Positions 35,183-44,767 of a stretch of DNA of 64,000 bases are shown here, in pieces (the first letter of the stretch is position 1; every line of letters begins with the position of its first letter). This DNA is from Palaeococcus pacificus DY20341 (GTDB lineage Archaea; Methanobacteriota_B; Thermococci; Thermococcales; Thermococcaceae), in contig NZ_CP006019.1 of assembly GCF_000725425.1 (NCBI RefSeq), positions 620,001-684,000 of the forward strand, read 5' to 3'. A program made the translations under genes and the position numbers. The notes beneath the pieces are model-generated. The model made no database searches, was not told the DNA's origin, and saw only the letters and a list, made by a program, of their open reading frames with translations.

Positions 35183-36154
35183 ATGATAATCGAAACACCA
35201 AAAAGGCTGCACTTGGGTTTGATTGATCCTTCTGCCACTCTTGGGAGAAGATTTGGGGCATTAGGGGTTGCACTCGAAGGAGGATATAAAATAAAGCTTG
35301 TTCCTCACGATGAGCTGAAAGTCAAAGGGCAACACGAAGACGAGGAGACCATTGAATTTGTGGTAGCAAAAATGAATGAACACTTTAGGACAGGGTTTAA
35401 CTACATGGTAGAAATTGAAAAAGCTATCCCAAGGCACATTGGCTTAGGTTCGACCACTCAGCTGAGTTTAGCCGTTGGAATGGGGATAGCGAAGCTCAAC
35501 GGTTTAAATATGGAGGTTGAAGAGCTAGCGCGCATCTTAAAGAGAGGAAGGAACTCCGGGACAGGCATCTATGCCTTCAAGTACGGTGGCTTCATTCTCG
35601 ACGGAGGTGTTAAAGAAGGCATTGCACCTCTCATATTTAGGGAAGACTTTCCAGAAGAGTGGGCATTTTTATTAATAACTCCCGAAGCTAAGCGTGGTTT
35701 TGATGAGGAAGAGGAGAAGCCTATTATGAAGGGAGTAATGGGAAAACCAGAAGTAGCAAAAGAAATCGCCCACAGGATTTTGCTTGGTCTTCTTCCAGCA
35801 CTCAAAGAGCGCGATATAAAAACCTTTGGAAGGCACTTAAGCGAGATCCAAACTTTGGTCGGCAAGCACTTTGAGGACTATCAAGGTGGTGAATTTAGGG
35901 AGGACGTTAAGCTGGTTTTGGAGTTTTTGAGAGAAAACACTTATGGGTTTGGCCAGAGCTCCTGGGGACCGACGGTCTACGGTCTAATAAAGAGAAGTGA
36001 GTATCAAAGCCTAAACGCCAAAGCCCACGACTTCCTCAAAGAGTATGGAATAAAGGCTCAAATAGAGCTTGGAGTTCCAAGGAACAGGGGAGCTGAGATA
36101 GTTGAGGGAAATGTATACATAATGAAGCTCATAAACAACGTGGCAAAAAGGTGA
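35183..36154 (+). CDS. Beta-RFAP synthase-like GHMP-fold protein
   Basis: 323 aa. RLHLGLIDPSATLGRRFG at the N-terminus, the glycine-rich IPRHIGLGSTTQLSLAVG and GRNSGTGIYAFKYGGFILDGG match beta-ribofuranosylaminobenzene 5'-phosphate synthase, the first committed enzyme of methanopterin synthesis (p-hydroxybenzoate-type acid plus PRPP). Thermococcales are not methanogens, so the product is presumably a modified folate. Starts at 35168 and 35177 are also possible; ATG 35183 has the best spacing from GGGAGGG. Followed by AGOG after 4 bases. Confidence 0.85.
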   Translation: MIIETPKRLHLGLIDPSATLGRRFGALGVALEGGYKIKLVPHDELKVKGQHEDEETIEFVVAKMNEHFRTGFNYMVEIEKAIPRHIGLGSTTQLSLAVGMGIAKLNGLNMEVEELARILKRGRNSGTGIYAFKYGGFILDGGVKEGIAPLIFREDFPEEWAFLLITPEAKRGFDEEEEKPIMKGVMGKPEVAKEIAHRILLGLLPALKERDIKTFGRHLSEIQTLVGKHFEDYQGGEFREDVKLVLEFLRENTYGFGQSSWGPTVYGLIKRSEYQSLNAKAHDFLKEYGIKAQIELGVPRNRGAEIVEGNVYIMKLINNVAKR

Positions 36155-36158
36155 GCCT

Positions 36159-36947
36159 ATGACACTCGACCGCTTCATTAAGGTGAAATACTCGGAGGAT
36201 AAAGAAAGAATCGAGAAGCTTAAAGAAATTTTGAGTGAGCTCGGCTTAGAGTGTGCTCGGACTATAGAAGAAAAAGTTGACCTCCAGTTTTCCGCTTTGG
36301 AAAATCTTCACAAGAATTTAAACAATGATGAGCTTTTCATTAAACTCGTGCTTGCTAATGCTATCGTCTCCTACCAGCTTTCAGCAACCGGCGAAGAGTG
36401 GTGGTGGGAGTTCTCTCACTACTTCTCTACCAATGGAGATGTAAGGAGTATAAAAGAAGCTTATGCCGACTTTTTGCCCAATTCAAGGACGAACAGGCGC
36501 TTGGTTGGGGCCAAGATCAAGCGCTTAGAAAAGCTCGAGCCATTTCTTAAGGGAATGACTTTGGATAACCTTAGAGTATATTATGATAATATGCTCAAGC
36601 TGAGGGATGATTTGGCAAAAGCGTTAAACTCCAAGAGAGAGGCTAAAACAATAGTCTTTGCCGTTAAGATGTTCGGCTACGCTGCCAGGATAGCTTTTGA
36701 GGAGTTTAGGCCGTATCCAATGGAGATTGCCATTCCAGAGGACGTTAGAATAAATGCCTACACTAAACGCTTTACCAACGAGCCTCCAGCAAGCTTTTGG
36801 AGCAAAATAGCGGAGGAAGTTGGCATCCCTCCACTTCACATTGATTCAATAATCTGGCCTGTTTTGGGCCGCCATAATGAAATTAAGGAGCGCTTAAAGA
36901 GATACTGCGAAAAAGCGGAGCTTGTTTTTAAGCTTGCTGAGCTTTAG
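36159..36947 (+). CDS. Archaeal 8-oxoguanine DNA glycosylase/lyase (AGOG)
   Basis: 262 aa. GEEWWWEFSHYF, PNSRTNRRLVGAKIKR, the catalytic Lys region TIVFAVKMFGYAAR and the Asp in PEDVRINAYTKRF fit the AGOG family, which excises 8-oxoguanine and cuts the abasic site in a helix-hairpin-helix-like fold. GGTGAGCCT precedes the ATG. Coupled to the beta-RFAP synthase homologue although no functional link is evident. Confidence 0.92.
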   Translation: MTLDRFIKVKYSEDKERIEKLKEILSELGLECARTIEEKVDLQFSALENLHKNLNNDELFIKLVLANAIVSYQLSATGEEWWWEFSHYFSTNGDVRSIKEAYADFLPNSRTNRRLVGAKIKRLEKLEPFLKGMTLDNLRVYYDNMLKLRDDLAKALNSKREAKTIVFAVKMFGYAARIAFEEFRPYPMEIAIPEDVRINAYTKRFTNEPPASFWSKIAEEVGIPPLHIDSIIWPVLGRHNEIKERLKRYCEKAELVFKLAEL

Positions 36948-36982
36948 TTAAATTCCCATCTTGTCGAAATTTTTCCGTTAAC

Positions 36983-36990
36983 TTTTTATA
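36983..36990 (+). promoter_or_regulatory. TATA box of the his leader/operon
   Basis: TTTTTATA, predicting a start near 37013, just before or at the GGTGA ribosome-binding site (37012-37016) of the leader ORF. Confidence 0.5.
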
Positions 36991-37023
36991 CCCTACGAAA
37001 GACCTGAGAGCGGTGATAGCCAA

Positions 37024-37122
37024 ATGTTGTATAAGTTAAATAAAAAAGCAGAGAACCAAGGAACAACGTTGAGAACATTCTCTTCTATCGCCCTTAGGGT
37101 GAGCTACTGCCATCATCATTGA
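37024..37122 (+). CDS. Putative his operon leader peptide (32 aa)
   Basis: ATG 37024 is preceded by GGTGATAGCCAA, a well-spaced archaeal ribosome-binding site, and by a TATA box. The 32-codon frame begins MLYKLNKK and ends SYCHHH, three consecutive CAT codons directly before TGA (37120-37122). It is the first ORF of the histidine operon, 69 bases before hisZ. Terminal His codons in a short ORF upstream of his genes are the hallmark of bacterial ribosome-mediated attenuation; I know of no established archaeal counterpart. Basic and unlike any protein I recognise. The function is inferred from position and codons. Confidence 0.6.
   Translation: MLYKLNKKAENQGTTLRTFSSIALRVSYCHHH
37088..37102 (+). 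promoter_or_regulatory. Short hairpin inside the his leader ORF
   Basis: TCGCCC-TTA-GGGTGA can form six pairs (one G.U) and ends 8 bases before the first His codon at 37111. Possible pausing or folding element; weak on its own. Confidence 0.35.
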
Positions 37123-37191
37123 AGGCTTTTCTCCTAGAAATGTTCAAGTTAGTGGATGGTTTTTAATCAACAACTCATTGGAGGGGTTATT

Positions 37192-38091
37192 TTGAAGAAG
37201 GATTTATTTTCCGAGTCTGAGCGCTTATCTGAAATAAGCAAATACCTGAGGAGAACCTTTGAGCTTTGGGGCTACAAAGAGATTTTCCTGCCGAGTGTGG
37301 AAGAGTACAGTCCTAATTTAAGGAGAGGCCTTAAAATAGCCTACAACAACGAATTTTACCTAGTAAAGCCGGATATGACGTCGCAAATAGCTTTTAACAT
37401 GAAATCCCCGAAAGCCATGAAAATTTACTACATAAGCGAAGTCCTAAACGATATTCGGGGCAAGTGGCAGGCTGGGCTGGAGTTTATAGGTGGGAGCGAG
37501 GAATACATGGCTGTTGAGATTTTGAGCGTTGTGATAACGTCCCTCGAAGCTCTCAATATTCAGGACTTTTACATTGATGTAGGCAGCTTGGCTGTTTGGA
37601 GAAATGCATTGAGCGGAATGGAGAAATTTGAGAAAAGCATCTTCGAAGCATTAGCCAAGAGAAACTTTGGAATAATTGAATCTCTGCCAATAAGTGAAGA
37701 AAAGAAGGAAGAGCTCTGGCGTCTCTTTAACTTCAGGGGAAAGAAGAGCGGTGTGGAAAAGGTTGACAGGATAGTTGAAGCTTTAGGGGATGACAGAGTG
37801 TTCATTGATTTTGGCACAATAAGACCCCTTCCCTACTACGATGATGTAATCTTCGAGGTCTATTCTCCAAAGCTTGGAAAGCCAATCGGCGGTGGAGGAG
37901 GATACAAAATTGGTGGTTTAAGTGCCTTCGGCTTCGCCTTTAATTTGAAAGCTTTAGCTAAGCTCTACACAGGAAAGTTCGAAAAGAGTAGGAAAGTCCT
38001 CAAGGGGCTGGACTCCTACAGAGAAGCAAGGCGCCTTGTGAAGCTCGGCATTCCAGTGGAGGTGAGAGAGAATGAGGATAGTACTTCCTAA
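37192..38091 (+). CDS. hisZ: ATP phosphoribosyltransferase regulatory subunit HisZ
   Basis: 299-aa paralogue of histidyl-tRNA synthetase catalytic core lacking the anticodon domain. [22 protein letters not shown] and [12 protein letters not shown] recall class II motifs 1-2, and the C-terminal [18 protein letters not shown] is the motif-3 region. It is the obligatory partner of short-form HisG, found next door. The frame is open from 37156, but GGAGGGGTT (37180) selects TTG 37192. It overlaps hisG by 20 bases. Confidence 0.9.
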   Translation: MKKDLFSESERLSEISKYLRRTFELWGYKEIFLPSVEEYSPNLRRGLKIAYNNEFYLVKPDMTSQIAFNMKSPKAMKIYYISEVLNDIRGKWQAGLEFIGGSEEYMAVEILSVVITSLEALNIQDFYIDVGSLAVWRNALSGMEKFEKSIFEALAKRNFGIIESLPISEEKKEELWRLFNFRGKKSGVEKVDRIVEALGDDRVFIDFGTIRPLPYYDDVIFEVYSPKLGKPIGGGGGYKIGGLSAFGFAFNLKALAKLYTGKFEKSRKVLKGLDSYREARRLVKLGIPVEVRENEDSTS

Positions 38092-38689
38092 GGGGAGGCT
38101 GTTTAAGGATTCAGTGGAAATCTTAAGGAGAGCGGGGTTAGCCATTGAACCTCCTGAAAAGAGGGAGCTAATCAGCAGGGTTAATGGGTACGAGGTCATT
38201 TTGGCGAGGTCTTTTGATGTGCCCGTTTACGTTGAGCATGGGATAGATATAGGCATAGCAGGGAGCGATGTTGTTGAGGAGAGGGAGAGTGACGTGTTTG
38301 TACCTCTGGAACTCCCATTTGGAAACTGCCGCTTAAGCCTGGCTATGCCCAAAGAGAGCGTAGTTAGGCCGGAGGAGATGGAAGGTTATAGGGTTGCAAC
38401 GAAGTACGTCAACATAGCTAGGAAGTTCTTTGAGCGCAGGAACGTTGATGTGGAGGTCATTAAGCTCTCGGGTTCGATTGAGGTCGCCCCTAAAGTGGGC
38501 ATAGCCGATGCTATAGTTGACATAGTCGAGACAGGGAATACGCTAAGGGCAAACGGTTTGGTTGAAGTCGAGAAGATAATGGACGTTTCCGCCCTGCTTT
38601 TGGTCAATAGGGTCTCTCAAAAGGTTAAGTTTGAGGAGATAAACCAGCTCGTTTTAAAGCTTAAGGAGGTTGGTAGGAATGACATTTGA
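38072..38689 (+). CDS. hisG: ATP phosphoribosyltransferase, short form
   Basis: 205 aa, the short HisG_S type that lacks the C-terminal ACT-like domain and needs His[12 protein letters not shown] opens the fold; [10 protein letters not shown] and the PRPP loop [16 protein letters not shown] are intact. Condenses ATP with PRPP, the first step of histidine synthesis. GGAGGTGAGAGAGA precedes the ATG inside hisZ. Confidence 0.95.
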   Translation: MRIVLPKGRLFKDSVEILRRAGLAIEPPEKRELISRVNGYEVILARSFDVPVYVEHGIDIGIAGSDVVEERESDVFVPLELPFGNCRLSLAMPKESVVRPEEMEGYRVATKYVNIARKFFERRNVDVEVIKLSGSIEVAPKVGIADAIVDIVETGNTLRANGLVEVEKIMDVSALLLVNRVSQKVKFEEINQLVLKLKEVGRNDI

Positions 38690-39812
38690 TTTGGAGAAAT
38701 ATGTTGGAGAAGTCTTGAAGGATATTAGAGAAAGAGGCATTGAGGCCGTTAGAGAGTACTCAAGGAAGTTTGACGGCTACGATGGAGAGTTCTTGGTGAG
38801 AGAGGAGGAGTTTGAAGAAGCTGAGAGGCTGATTCCAGAGGAAGATAAACAAGTAATTGCGAGGACTATCGAGCGTGTTAGGAAATACCACGAGAAGCAG
38901 CTTGAAAATGATAAGCTCTACATAAAGAACGCATCGCTTTACGGCATAATCTACAAGCCAATTAGGAGGATAGGAATCTACGTCCCGGGAGGAAAGCCTC
39001 TCCCATCATCGCTCATAATGGCTGGAGTTCCGGCTAAGATAGCTGGCGTTAGGGAGATAGTCGTTACCATACCGCCGAAAGAGGGGAAAGTTAACCCATA
39101 CGTCCTCTACGTTGCAAAGCTCCTCGGCATTAAAGAGGTCTACAAGCTCGGTGGAATCCAAGCGATTGGAGCAATGGCTTACGGCATTGGAATGAAGAAA
39201 GTGGACAAAATCTTTGGACCAGGTAACAAGTTCGTGAATGAGGCGAAGAGGCAAGTCTTTGGTGCTGTTGGGATTGACAGCTTAGCTGGTCCTTCGGAGA
39301 TAGCGGTAATAGCCGATGAAAGTGCAAATAAAGATTATGTTCTTGCAGACTTGCTCTCCCAACTAGAGCACGGGAAAGACTCAAAGGCTTGGCTCCTCAC
39401 GACTTCAAAAGAGTTAGCAGAATATTGTAACAAGGAAGGCGTTGAGGTTGTCTTGTGCGAAAGCTTGGAGGAGTGTGCGGAAAAGGTCAATGAGATTGCT
39501 CCAGAGCACTTGGAGATACTCACAAAAGAGCCTCTGAAGTTGGTGGACTTAATCGAAAATGCTGGGGCGATTTATTTGGGAGAATACACACCAGTCCCAG
39601 CAGCGGATTACTTCCTTGGCGTAAACCACGTCCTTCCAACGGGTGGAGCGGCCAAGTTTGGCTCGGTCTTAACGGTTATGGACTTTATGAAGCGGATAAG
39701 CTTAGCCTACGTGAGCAGGGAGGAGTTTTTGCAAGAGAGGTATTTAGGGATTCGCTTAGCGGAGATCGAGGGCATGGAACAACACAAGAGGAGCATGGAG
39801 ATAAGGAGGTAG
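38679..39812 (+). CDS. hisD: Histidinol dehydrogenase
   Basis: 377 aa. [51 protein letters not shown] and [16 protein letters not shown] are the zinc-dependent HisD motifs. Oxidises histidinol to histidine in two NAD+ steps. A TTG at 38670 is in frame, but GGAGGTTGGTAGGA fits ATG 38679. Slightly shorter than bacterial HisD (about 430 aa). Confidence 0.95.
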   Translation: MTFDLEKYVGEVLKDIRERGIEAVREYSRKFDGYDGEFLVREEEFEEAERLIPEEDKQVIARTIERVRKYHEKQLENDKLYIKNASLYGIIYKPIRRIGIYVPGGKPLPSSLIMAGVPAKIAGVREIVVTIPPKEGKVNPYVLYVAKLLGIKEVYKLGGIQAIGAMAYGIGMKKVDKIFGPGNKFVNEAKRQVFGAVGIDSLAGPSEIAVIADESANKDYVLADLLSQLEHGKDSKAWLLTTSKELAEYCNKEGVEVVLCESLEECAEKVNEIAPEHLEILTKEPLKLVDLIENAGAIYLGEYTPVPAADYFLGVNHVLPTGGAAKFGSVLTVMDFMKRISLAYVSREEFLQERYLGIRLAEIEGMEQHKRSMEIRR

Positions 39813-39817
39813 CATTG

Positions 39818-40348
39818 ATGAGGCGCAAAACAAGAGAAACGGACATAACTGTCGAGCTCGGCAGTGAGGGAGGAATAAAGACTGGCGATAAAGTCTTTGA
39901 CCACCTCCTCACTGCTTTATTCTTTTACATGCGTGAGGAGGTTAGTGTGAGCGCTGAGTGGGACTTAAGGCACCACCTATGGGAGGATTTGGGTATAGTC
40001 CTTGGAGAGGAGCTTAGGGAGAAAATTAAGGGCAGGAAAATAGCGCGCTTTGGAAATGCAATAATTCCAATGGACGATGCGTTAGTCCTGGTCGCCGTTG
40101 ACATTTCAAGACCTTACCTAAACCTCGAGCTCGCCCCGGATGAGGGTGAAGAGGGATTTGAGCTCACTTTAGTTAGGGAGTTCCTCTGGGCTTTAGCGAG
40201 GACTCTCAATGCTACAATTCACGTGAAGCAGCTGAGCGGAGTTAATGCCCACCACGTCATCGAGGCGGCATTTAAAGGACTCGGCGTCGCTTTAAGAAAG
40301 GCTTTGAGAGAGAGCGAGCGTTTGGAGAGCACCAAGGGGGTGCTGTAA
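39818..40348 (+). CDS. hisB: Imidazoleglycerol-phosphate dehydratase
   Basis: 176 aa, monofunctional. VFDHLLTALFFY, LRHHLWEDLGIVLGEEL and NAHHVIEAAFKGLG supply metal-binding His/Glu residues of the two half-domains. Compared with bacterial enzymes (DHHTxED) the first motif reads RHHLWED and the protein is about 20 residues shorter, which as I recall is normal for Thermococcales. AAGGAGGT precedes ATG 39818; a TTG at 39815 is also possible. Confidence 0.93.
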   Translation: MRRKTRETDITVELGSEGGIKTGDKVFDHLLTALFFYMREEVSVSAEWDLRHHLWEDLGIVLGEELREKIKGRKIARFGNAIIPMDDALVLVAVDISRPYLNLELAPDEGEEGFELTLVREFLWALARTLNATIHVKQLSGVNAHHVIEAAFKGLGVALRKALRESERLESTKGVL

Positions 40349-40936
40349 ATGATAGCAATAGTGGATTTAGGGATTGGGAACCTGGCAAATGTTAGAAAAG
40401 CCTTGGGTGGAGTAATCACGAGTGACCCCTATGAGATTGAGAGGGCTGATAAGATTGTGCTCCCGGGGGTAGGGAACTTTGGAGCAGTGATGAAAAGGCT
40501 TGAGCCTCTAAAAGGGACGATCTTAGATGCGATCAATGAAGGGAAGCCATTCCTTGGTATATGCTTAGGGATGCAGCTTTTGTTTGAGTGGAGCGAAGAA
40601 AGCGAAGGGAAGGGCTTGGAAGTCTTTAAGGGCAATGTGGTGAAGTTTAAAGGTGTTAGAGTTCCCCACATAGGCTGGAATCAAGTTTTTCCTGCTAAAG
40701 AGTGCCCGCTCTTTGAAGGAATCAAGAACGGGAGCTACTTCTACTTTGTGCACTCCTACTACGTAAATCCCCAAGACAAAGAAGTGATTGCAGCTATAAC
40801 GGACTATGAGTCAAAGGGGAATAAAGTAGTCTTTCCTTCAGCAGTTTGCAAAGATAACGTCTTTGGAGTTCAATTTCACCCAGAAAAGTCGAGCAAAAAT
40901 GGGTTGAAGCTTTTAGAAAACTTCAGGAGGCTGTGA
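40349..40936 (+). CDS. hisH: Imidazole glycerol phosphate synthase, glutaminase subunit
   Basis: 195-aa class I glutamine amidotransferase. Nucleophile Cys in FLGICLGMQLLF and the His-Glu pair in VQFHPEKSS complete the triad; PGVGNFGAVM is the oxyanion segment. Delivers ammonia to HisF. Starts directly after the hisB stop codon. Confidence 0.95.
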   Translation: MIAIVDLGIGNLANVRKALGGVITSDPYEIERADKIVLPGVGNFGAVMKRLEPLKGTILDAINEGKPFLGICLGMQLLFEWSEESEGKGLEVFKGNVVKFKGVRVPHIGWNQVFPAKECPLFEGIKNGSYFYFVHSYYVNPQDKEVIAAITDYESKGNKVVFPSAVCKDNVFGVQFHPEKSSKNGLKLLENFRRL

Positions 40937-40937
40937 G

Positions 40938-41621
40938 ATGAGGGTTTACCCTGCAATAGATTTAATGAGCGGGAAAGCTGTGAGGCTCTATAAAGGAAGA
41001 AAGGATAAAGTGAAAGTTTATGGAGATCCCGTAGAGATAGCTAAGGATTTTGCCAAGCTTGTGGACAAAATCCACATAGTGGACTTGGATGGAGCCTTTG
41101 AGGGAAAGCCAAAGAATCTCGACGTCGTGAGGAGGATAATAGAGGAGACGGGGCTGAATGTTCAAGTAGGTGGGGGCTTCAGGGACTATGAGAGCATAGC
41201 AAAGGCCTACTCAACTGGCGTTGAGAACGTCATAATAGGCACGAAAGCCTTTGACTTGGAGTTTTTAGAAAAGGTAACGCAGGATTTTGAAGAAATAACT
41301 GTAAGCTTAGATGCCAGAGGCGGAAGGATAGCTGTAAAAGGCTGGGAGGAGGAGAGCTCTATAACCGTTGAAGAGGCTTACGAGATGCTCAAAAAGTACG
41401 TTAATAGGTTCATTTACACGGCAATAGAAAAGGACGGCACATTGACGGGAATTGAAAAGATAGAGCGCTTCTGGGGCAGAGAGGAGTTCATCTATGCCGG
41501 TGGGGTTTCAAGCGTTGAAGATATCCTAAAGCTCAAAGAAATTGGGTTTTCTGGAGCAATAGTTGGAAAAGCTCTCTATGAGGAGAAAATAAGCTTAGAA
41601 GAGATTTTGGAGGTATTGTGA
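40938..41621 (+). CDS. hisA: ProFAR isomerase
   Basis: 227-aa (beta/alpha)8 barrel. [17 protein letters not shown] carries the catalytic Asp, [15 protein letters not shown] and VQVGGGFRD the N-terminal phosphate site, and FIYAGGVSS the C-terminal one. Performs the Amadori isomerisation of ProFAR. Stop codon overlaps the hisF start (TGATG). Confidence 0.95.
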   Translation: MRVYPAIDLMSGKAVRLYKGRKDKVKVYGDPVEIAKDFAKLVDKIHIVDLDGAFEGKPKNLDVVRRIIEETGLNVQVGGGFRDYESIAKAYSTGVENVIIGTKAFDLEFLEKVTQDFEEITVSLDARGGRIAVKGWEEESSITVEEAYEMLKKYVNRFIYTAIEKDGTLTGIEKIERFWGREEFIYAGGVSSVEDILKLKEIGFSGAIVGKALYEEKISLEEILEVL

Positions 41622-42376
41622 TGCTCGCTAAAAGGATTATCGCTGCGTTGGACATAAAAGAGGGGAGAGTTGTAAAGGGGATAAAGTTTCAGAATATCAG
41701 AGATGCCGGAGATCCAATAGAGCTGGCAAAACGCTATGAGGAGGAGGGAATAGATGAGATAGTTTTCCTCGACATTACAGCATCATACGAAAAGAGGCAA
41801 ATTCTCCTCGATCTGGTAAAGAGAATAGCTGAGGAGATTTACGTTCCCTTCACGGTTGGTGGGGGGATTAAGAGCGTTGAGGAGATTAGAGAAATAATAA
41901 AGAGCGGTGCCGATAAGGTTTTCCTCAACACGGCGGCTGTTGACAATCCAACGCTTATAAGTGAAGTAGCAAAAGTTGTTGGTTCAGCAAATTTAGTAAT
42001 AGCGATAGATGCTAAATGGAATGGGAAGTTTTGGGAGGTTTATACTCACGGAGGAAGAAAAGCGAGAGGGATAGATGCAGTAGAGTGGGCTAAAGAGGTC
42101 GAATGTTTGGGAGCTGGTGAGATTTTGCTCACTTCTATGGACACGGATGGAACGCAGGAGGGCTTTGACATACCCCTAACTAAAGCAATAGTCGAGGCTG
42201 TTGACATTCCCGTTATTGCCTCTGGAGGTGCTGGAAGTCCAGAACACTTCTATGATGCATTTGAAATTGGTGCAAGCGCGGCTTTAGCTGCATCAATCTT
42301 TCACTATGGGAAGTACACCGTTAGAGAGCTTAAGGAGTATTTAGCGAGGAGGGGTGTGAATGTCAGACTTGAATGA
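41621..42376 (+). CDS. hisF: Imidazole glycerol phosphate synthase, cyclase subunit
   Basis: 251-aa barrel homologous to His[14 protein letters not shown] has the first catalytic Asp; [31 protein letters not shown] (second catalytic Asp) and VIASGGAGS follow. With HisH makes IGP and AICAR. GTG at 41618 is in frame; ATG 41621 gives the usual [11 protein letters not shown]. Confidence 0.96.
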   Translation: MLAKRIIAALDIKEGRVVKGIKFQNIRDAGDPIELAKRYEEEGIDEIVFLDITASYEKRQILLDLVKRIAEEIYVPFTVGGGIKSVEEIREIIKSGADKVFLNTAAVDNPTLISEVAKVVGSANLVIAIDAKWNGKFWEVYTHGGRKARGIDAVEWAKEVECLGAGEILLTSMDTDGTQEGFDIPLTKAIVEAVDIPVIASGGAGSPEHFYDAFEIGASAALAASIFHYGKYTVRELKEYLARRGVNVRLE

Positions 42377-42992
42377 GCTTATAAAACAGGTCAACTGGGA
42401 GAAAAGCGAAATAGTTCCAGTTATCGTGCAGAACGTTGATGGAGAAGTTTTGACTTTGGCTTATATGAATGAGGAGGCGCTGAGAAAAACTTTAGAGACA
42501 GGTTATGCACATTATTATTCCAGGAGTCAAAAGAGAATTAGGATGAAGGGTGAGGTTAGCGGGAACGTTCAAAAAGTTAAGGAAATAAAGATAGACTGCG
42601 ACAGTGACGCTTTGCTTTTAATAGTTGAGCAGGTTGGCGTAGCTTGCCACACCGGCAATAGGAGCTGCTTTTACAGGAAATTGGGAGAACCAGAGAGGGA
42701 AGTTGGCGGGATTGACTATTCGTTGACAGTTTTGAGGGAGCTTGAGGAGGTCATAAAGCAGCGCAAAGAAAATCCAGAAGAAGGCTCTTATACTTCAAAG
42801 CTTTTCAAAGAGGGGAAAGAGAAGATATACAAGAAATTTGGGGAAGAAGCAGTGGAAGTCTTGGTCGCTGAAGAAAGAAAGAGAATAATTTACGAAACGG
42901 CTGATTTACTCTATCACCTCTTAGTTTTGCTCGCTTATAATGGGATAAGCTTAGGTGAAGTTATGAAGGAGCTTAGGGGGAGGAGAAGGTGA
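42360..42992 (+). CDS. hisIE: Bifunctional PR-AMP cyclohydrolase / PR-ATP pyrophosphatase
   Basis: 210 aa, fusion. Residues about 1-110 are His[40 protein letters not shown] and [11 protein letters not shown] hold the zinc Cys and His ligands. Residues about 118-205 are HisE, a MazG-like helical domain: [25 protein letters not shown] and [22 protein letters not shown] precedes the ATG, 17 bases inside hisF. Confidence 0.95.
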   Translation: MSDLNELIKQVNWEKSEIVPVIVQNVDGEVLTLAYMNEEALRKTLETGYAHYYSRSQKRIRMKGEVSGNVQKVKEIKIDCDSDALLLIVEQVGVACHTGNRSCFYRKLGEPEREVGGIDYSLTVLRELEEVIKQRKENPEEGSYTSKLFKEGKEKIYKKFGEEAVEVLVAEERKRIIYETADLLYHLLVLLAYNGISLGEVMKELRGRRR

Positions 42993-43996
42993 AGGTCAGT
43001 GAGATAGTTAAGGACTTTAAGCCGTATAAGGTTTTAGAGGGAAACTACAGGATTTGGCTCGATAAGAACGAGAACCCCTTTGATATTCCGACAGAGATTA
43101 AGGAAGAGATCTTCGAAGAGCTTAAAAATATCTCTTTCAACCGCTATCCACACATCACCGCTGATCCTTTAAGAGAGAGGATAGCCGAGTTTTTGGGGTT
43201 TGAAAAGGAAAACGTAATCGTTGGAAACGGGAGCGACGAACTGATAAGTCTACTTTTGAAGCTCTTTGAAGGTGACCACATAGTCATAAGCTCCCCGACC
43301 TTTGGGATGTACAGCTTCTTTGCGAAGTTTGAGGGGATTGATTTAGTTGATGTGCCATTGGATGGGCGCTTTAAGCTCCAGAACGTCGAGGACTACGCAG
43401 AAAATGCCAGGGCTATCTTTATCTGCTCTCCAAACAATCCCACGGGCAACACTCAAGAGAGGGAAAAGATAATAAGCGTCCTTGAAACCGGCGCTCCCGT
43501 GGTTTTAGATGAAGCGTACATAGAGTTTGCAGAGAGCAGCAACGTTGATTTGGTCAGTGAGTATGATAATTTAATAGTTCTGAGGACATTCTCAAAGGCT
43601 TTTGGGCTTGCCGGGATTAGGGTTGGCTATGCAGTCGCAAGTAAAGAGATAATAGACTACCTTAACAGGATTAAGCCCCCCTTTGCGCTGAACTCTCTTT
43701 CAATGAGGATAGCAGAGCTTATGCTTGACCACTATGATTTAGTTAAACAAAACATCAATTACATAATTAAAGAGCGCGAGCGCATCTATAAAGAGTTCAA
43801 AGACTACGCATATCCAAGCGAGGCAAACTTTCTGCTTATGCGCTTGAATGCCTATGAATTCCTTCTTGAAAGGGGCATTGTAGTGAGAAATTTCGGCGGA
43901 AGGCTGGACGGCCACATAAGAGTTACCATCGGCAAGAAGGAGGAAAACGACGAGTTGATTAAAGCATTGAAGGAGTTTTTGGAGAAAGAGTACTGA
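42989..43996 (+). CDS. hisC: Histidinol-phosphate aminotransferase
   Basis: 335-aa fold-type I PLP enzyme. [16 protein letters not shown] binds the cofactor phosphate, CSPNNPTGN the carboxylate side, DEAYIEF the pyridine N, and [16 protein letters not shown] contains the Schiff-base Lys. GTG start in a GTGA overlap with hisIE, after a GGGGGAGGAG site. Last classical his gene of the operon. Confidence 0.95.
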   Translation: MKVSEIVKDFKPYKVLEGNYRIWLDKNENPFDIPTEIKEEIFEELKNISFNRYPHITADPLRERIAEFLGFEKENVIVGNGSDELISLLLKLFEGDHIVISSPTFGMYSFFAKFEGIDLVDVPLDGRFKLQNVEDYAENARAIFICSPNNPTGNTQEREKIISVLETGAPVVLDEAYIEFAESSNVDLVSEYDNLIVLRTFSKAFGLAGIRVGYAVASKEIIDYLNRIKPPFALNSLSMRIAELMLDHYDLVKQNINYIIKERERIYKEFKDYAYPSEANFLLMRLNAYEFLLERGIVVRNFGGRLDGHIRVTIGKKEENDELIKALKEFLEKEY

Positions 43997-44032
43997 TTGC
44001 CTGCATGAGCTATAATTTAGGGGGGTTAACTA

Positions 44033-44767
44033 ATGAAGGAGCTAAAATGGCTAATCTTTGATGTTGACGGCGTTTTAATTGACGTGAGCGAGAGCTACGA
44101 CTTGGCGACAAAGTTCACGGTGGAATACTTCCTAAAGGAGCTCGGCAGAGAAAAAGCTATTGACGTGGAAATTATAAGGAAGCTGAGGAGAAAAGGAGCA
44201 TTTGGAGATGATTTTAAAGTCAGTGAGGCTTTAATATTATTTGCTCTAAACGGTGATGTAGAAGGGTTCGTTGAGCGTTTTCCAGAAGGAGAAGGAATAA
44301 AATGGGTCAGGGAAAGGTTTGGGACTATTGTTGAGCCGGAAGAAATTGAAAGAATTTTCAACACCTTTTACCTGGGCGAACACTATAAAGAGAGAGCTTT
44401 TGAGTTTGACGGCCTCTGGAAGAAGGAGAAACCGATAGTCAGGAAGGAGCTCCTTGAAAAAGCCGGAGAAAGGTTTAAGCTCGGCGTTGTGACGGGAAGG
44501 AATAAACTTGAGCTTAAATTAGCCGAGGAACTCATTGGCTTCCACTTTGAGAACGCCGTTACGAGAGAGTTTTATGTTAAACCGGATCCAAAAGCCCTCT
44601 GGCATCTCACAAAAGGTGAGGAGGGAATTTATATTGGGGATACAGTAAACGATGGCCTTCTGGTGGAGAATTACAAAAAGGAATATGGAAAGGATTTTGG
44701 GTTTATGATGATCGGCAGGGATGTAAGGGATGTAAATGAGGCGATGGAGAGGCTGTTGAAGAGTTAG
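44033..44767 (+). CDS. HAD-superfamily phosphatase, likely histidinol phosphatase
   Basis: 244 aa. WLIFDVDGVLIDVSESY is HAD motif I (DxD), GVVTGRNKLEL motif II, the Lys before PDPKAL motif III, and GIYIGDTVNDGLL motif IV. No hisN-type gene is otherwise present in the operon. A HAD/DDDD histidinol phosphatase was described for Thermococcus onnurineus, and this gene follows hisC by 36 bases, so it probably completes the pathway. GGGGGGTTAACTA precedes the ATG; a weak TATA-like GCTATAATTT lies between. Confidence 0.8.
   Translation: MKELKWLIFDVDGVLIDVSESYDLATKFTVEYFLKELGREKAIDVEIIRKLRRKGAFGDDFKVSEALILFALNGDVEGFVERFPEGEGIKWVRERFGTIVEPEEIERIFNTFYLGEHYKERAFEFDGLWKKEKPIVRKELLEKAGERFKLGVVTGRNKLELKLAEELIGFHFENAVTREFYVKPDPKALWHLTKGEEGIYIGDTVNDGLLVENYKKEYGKDFGFMMIGRDVRDVNEAMERLLKS

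Noticed and set aside
37095-37122. ATGATGA on the minus strand as box C of another C/D sRNA
   Set aside because: No D, D' or C' boxes at suitable distance; the bases are explained by the His codons on the other strand.
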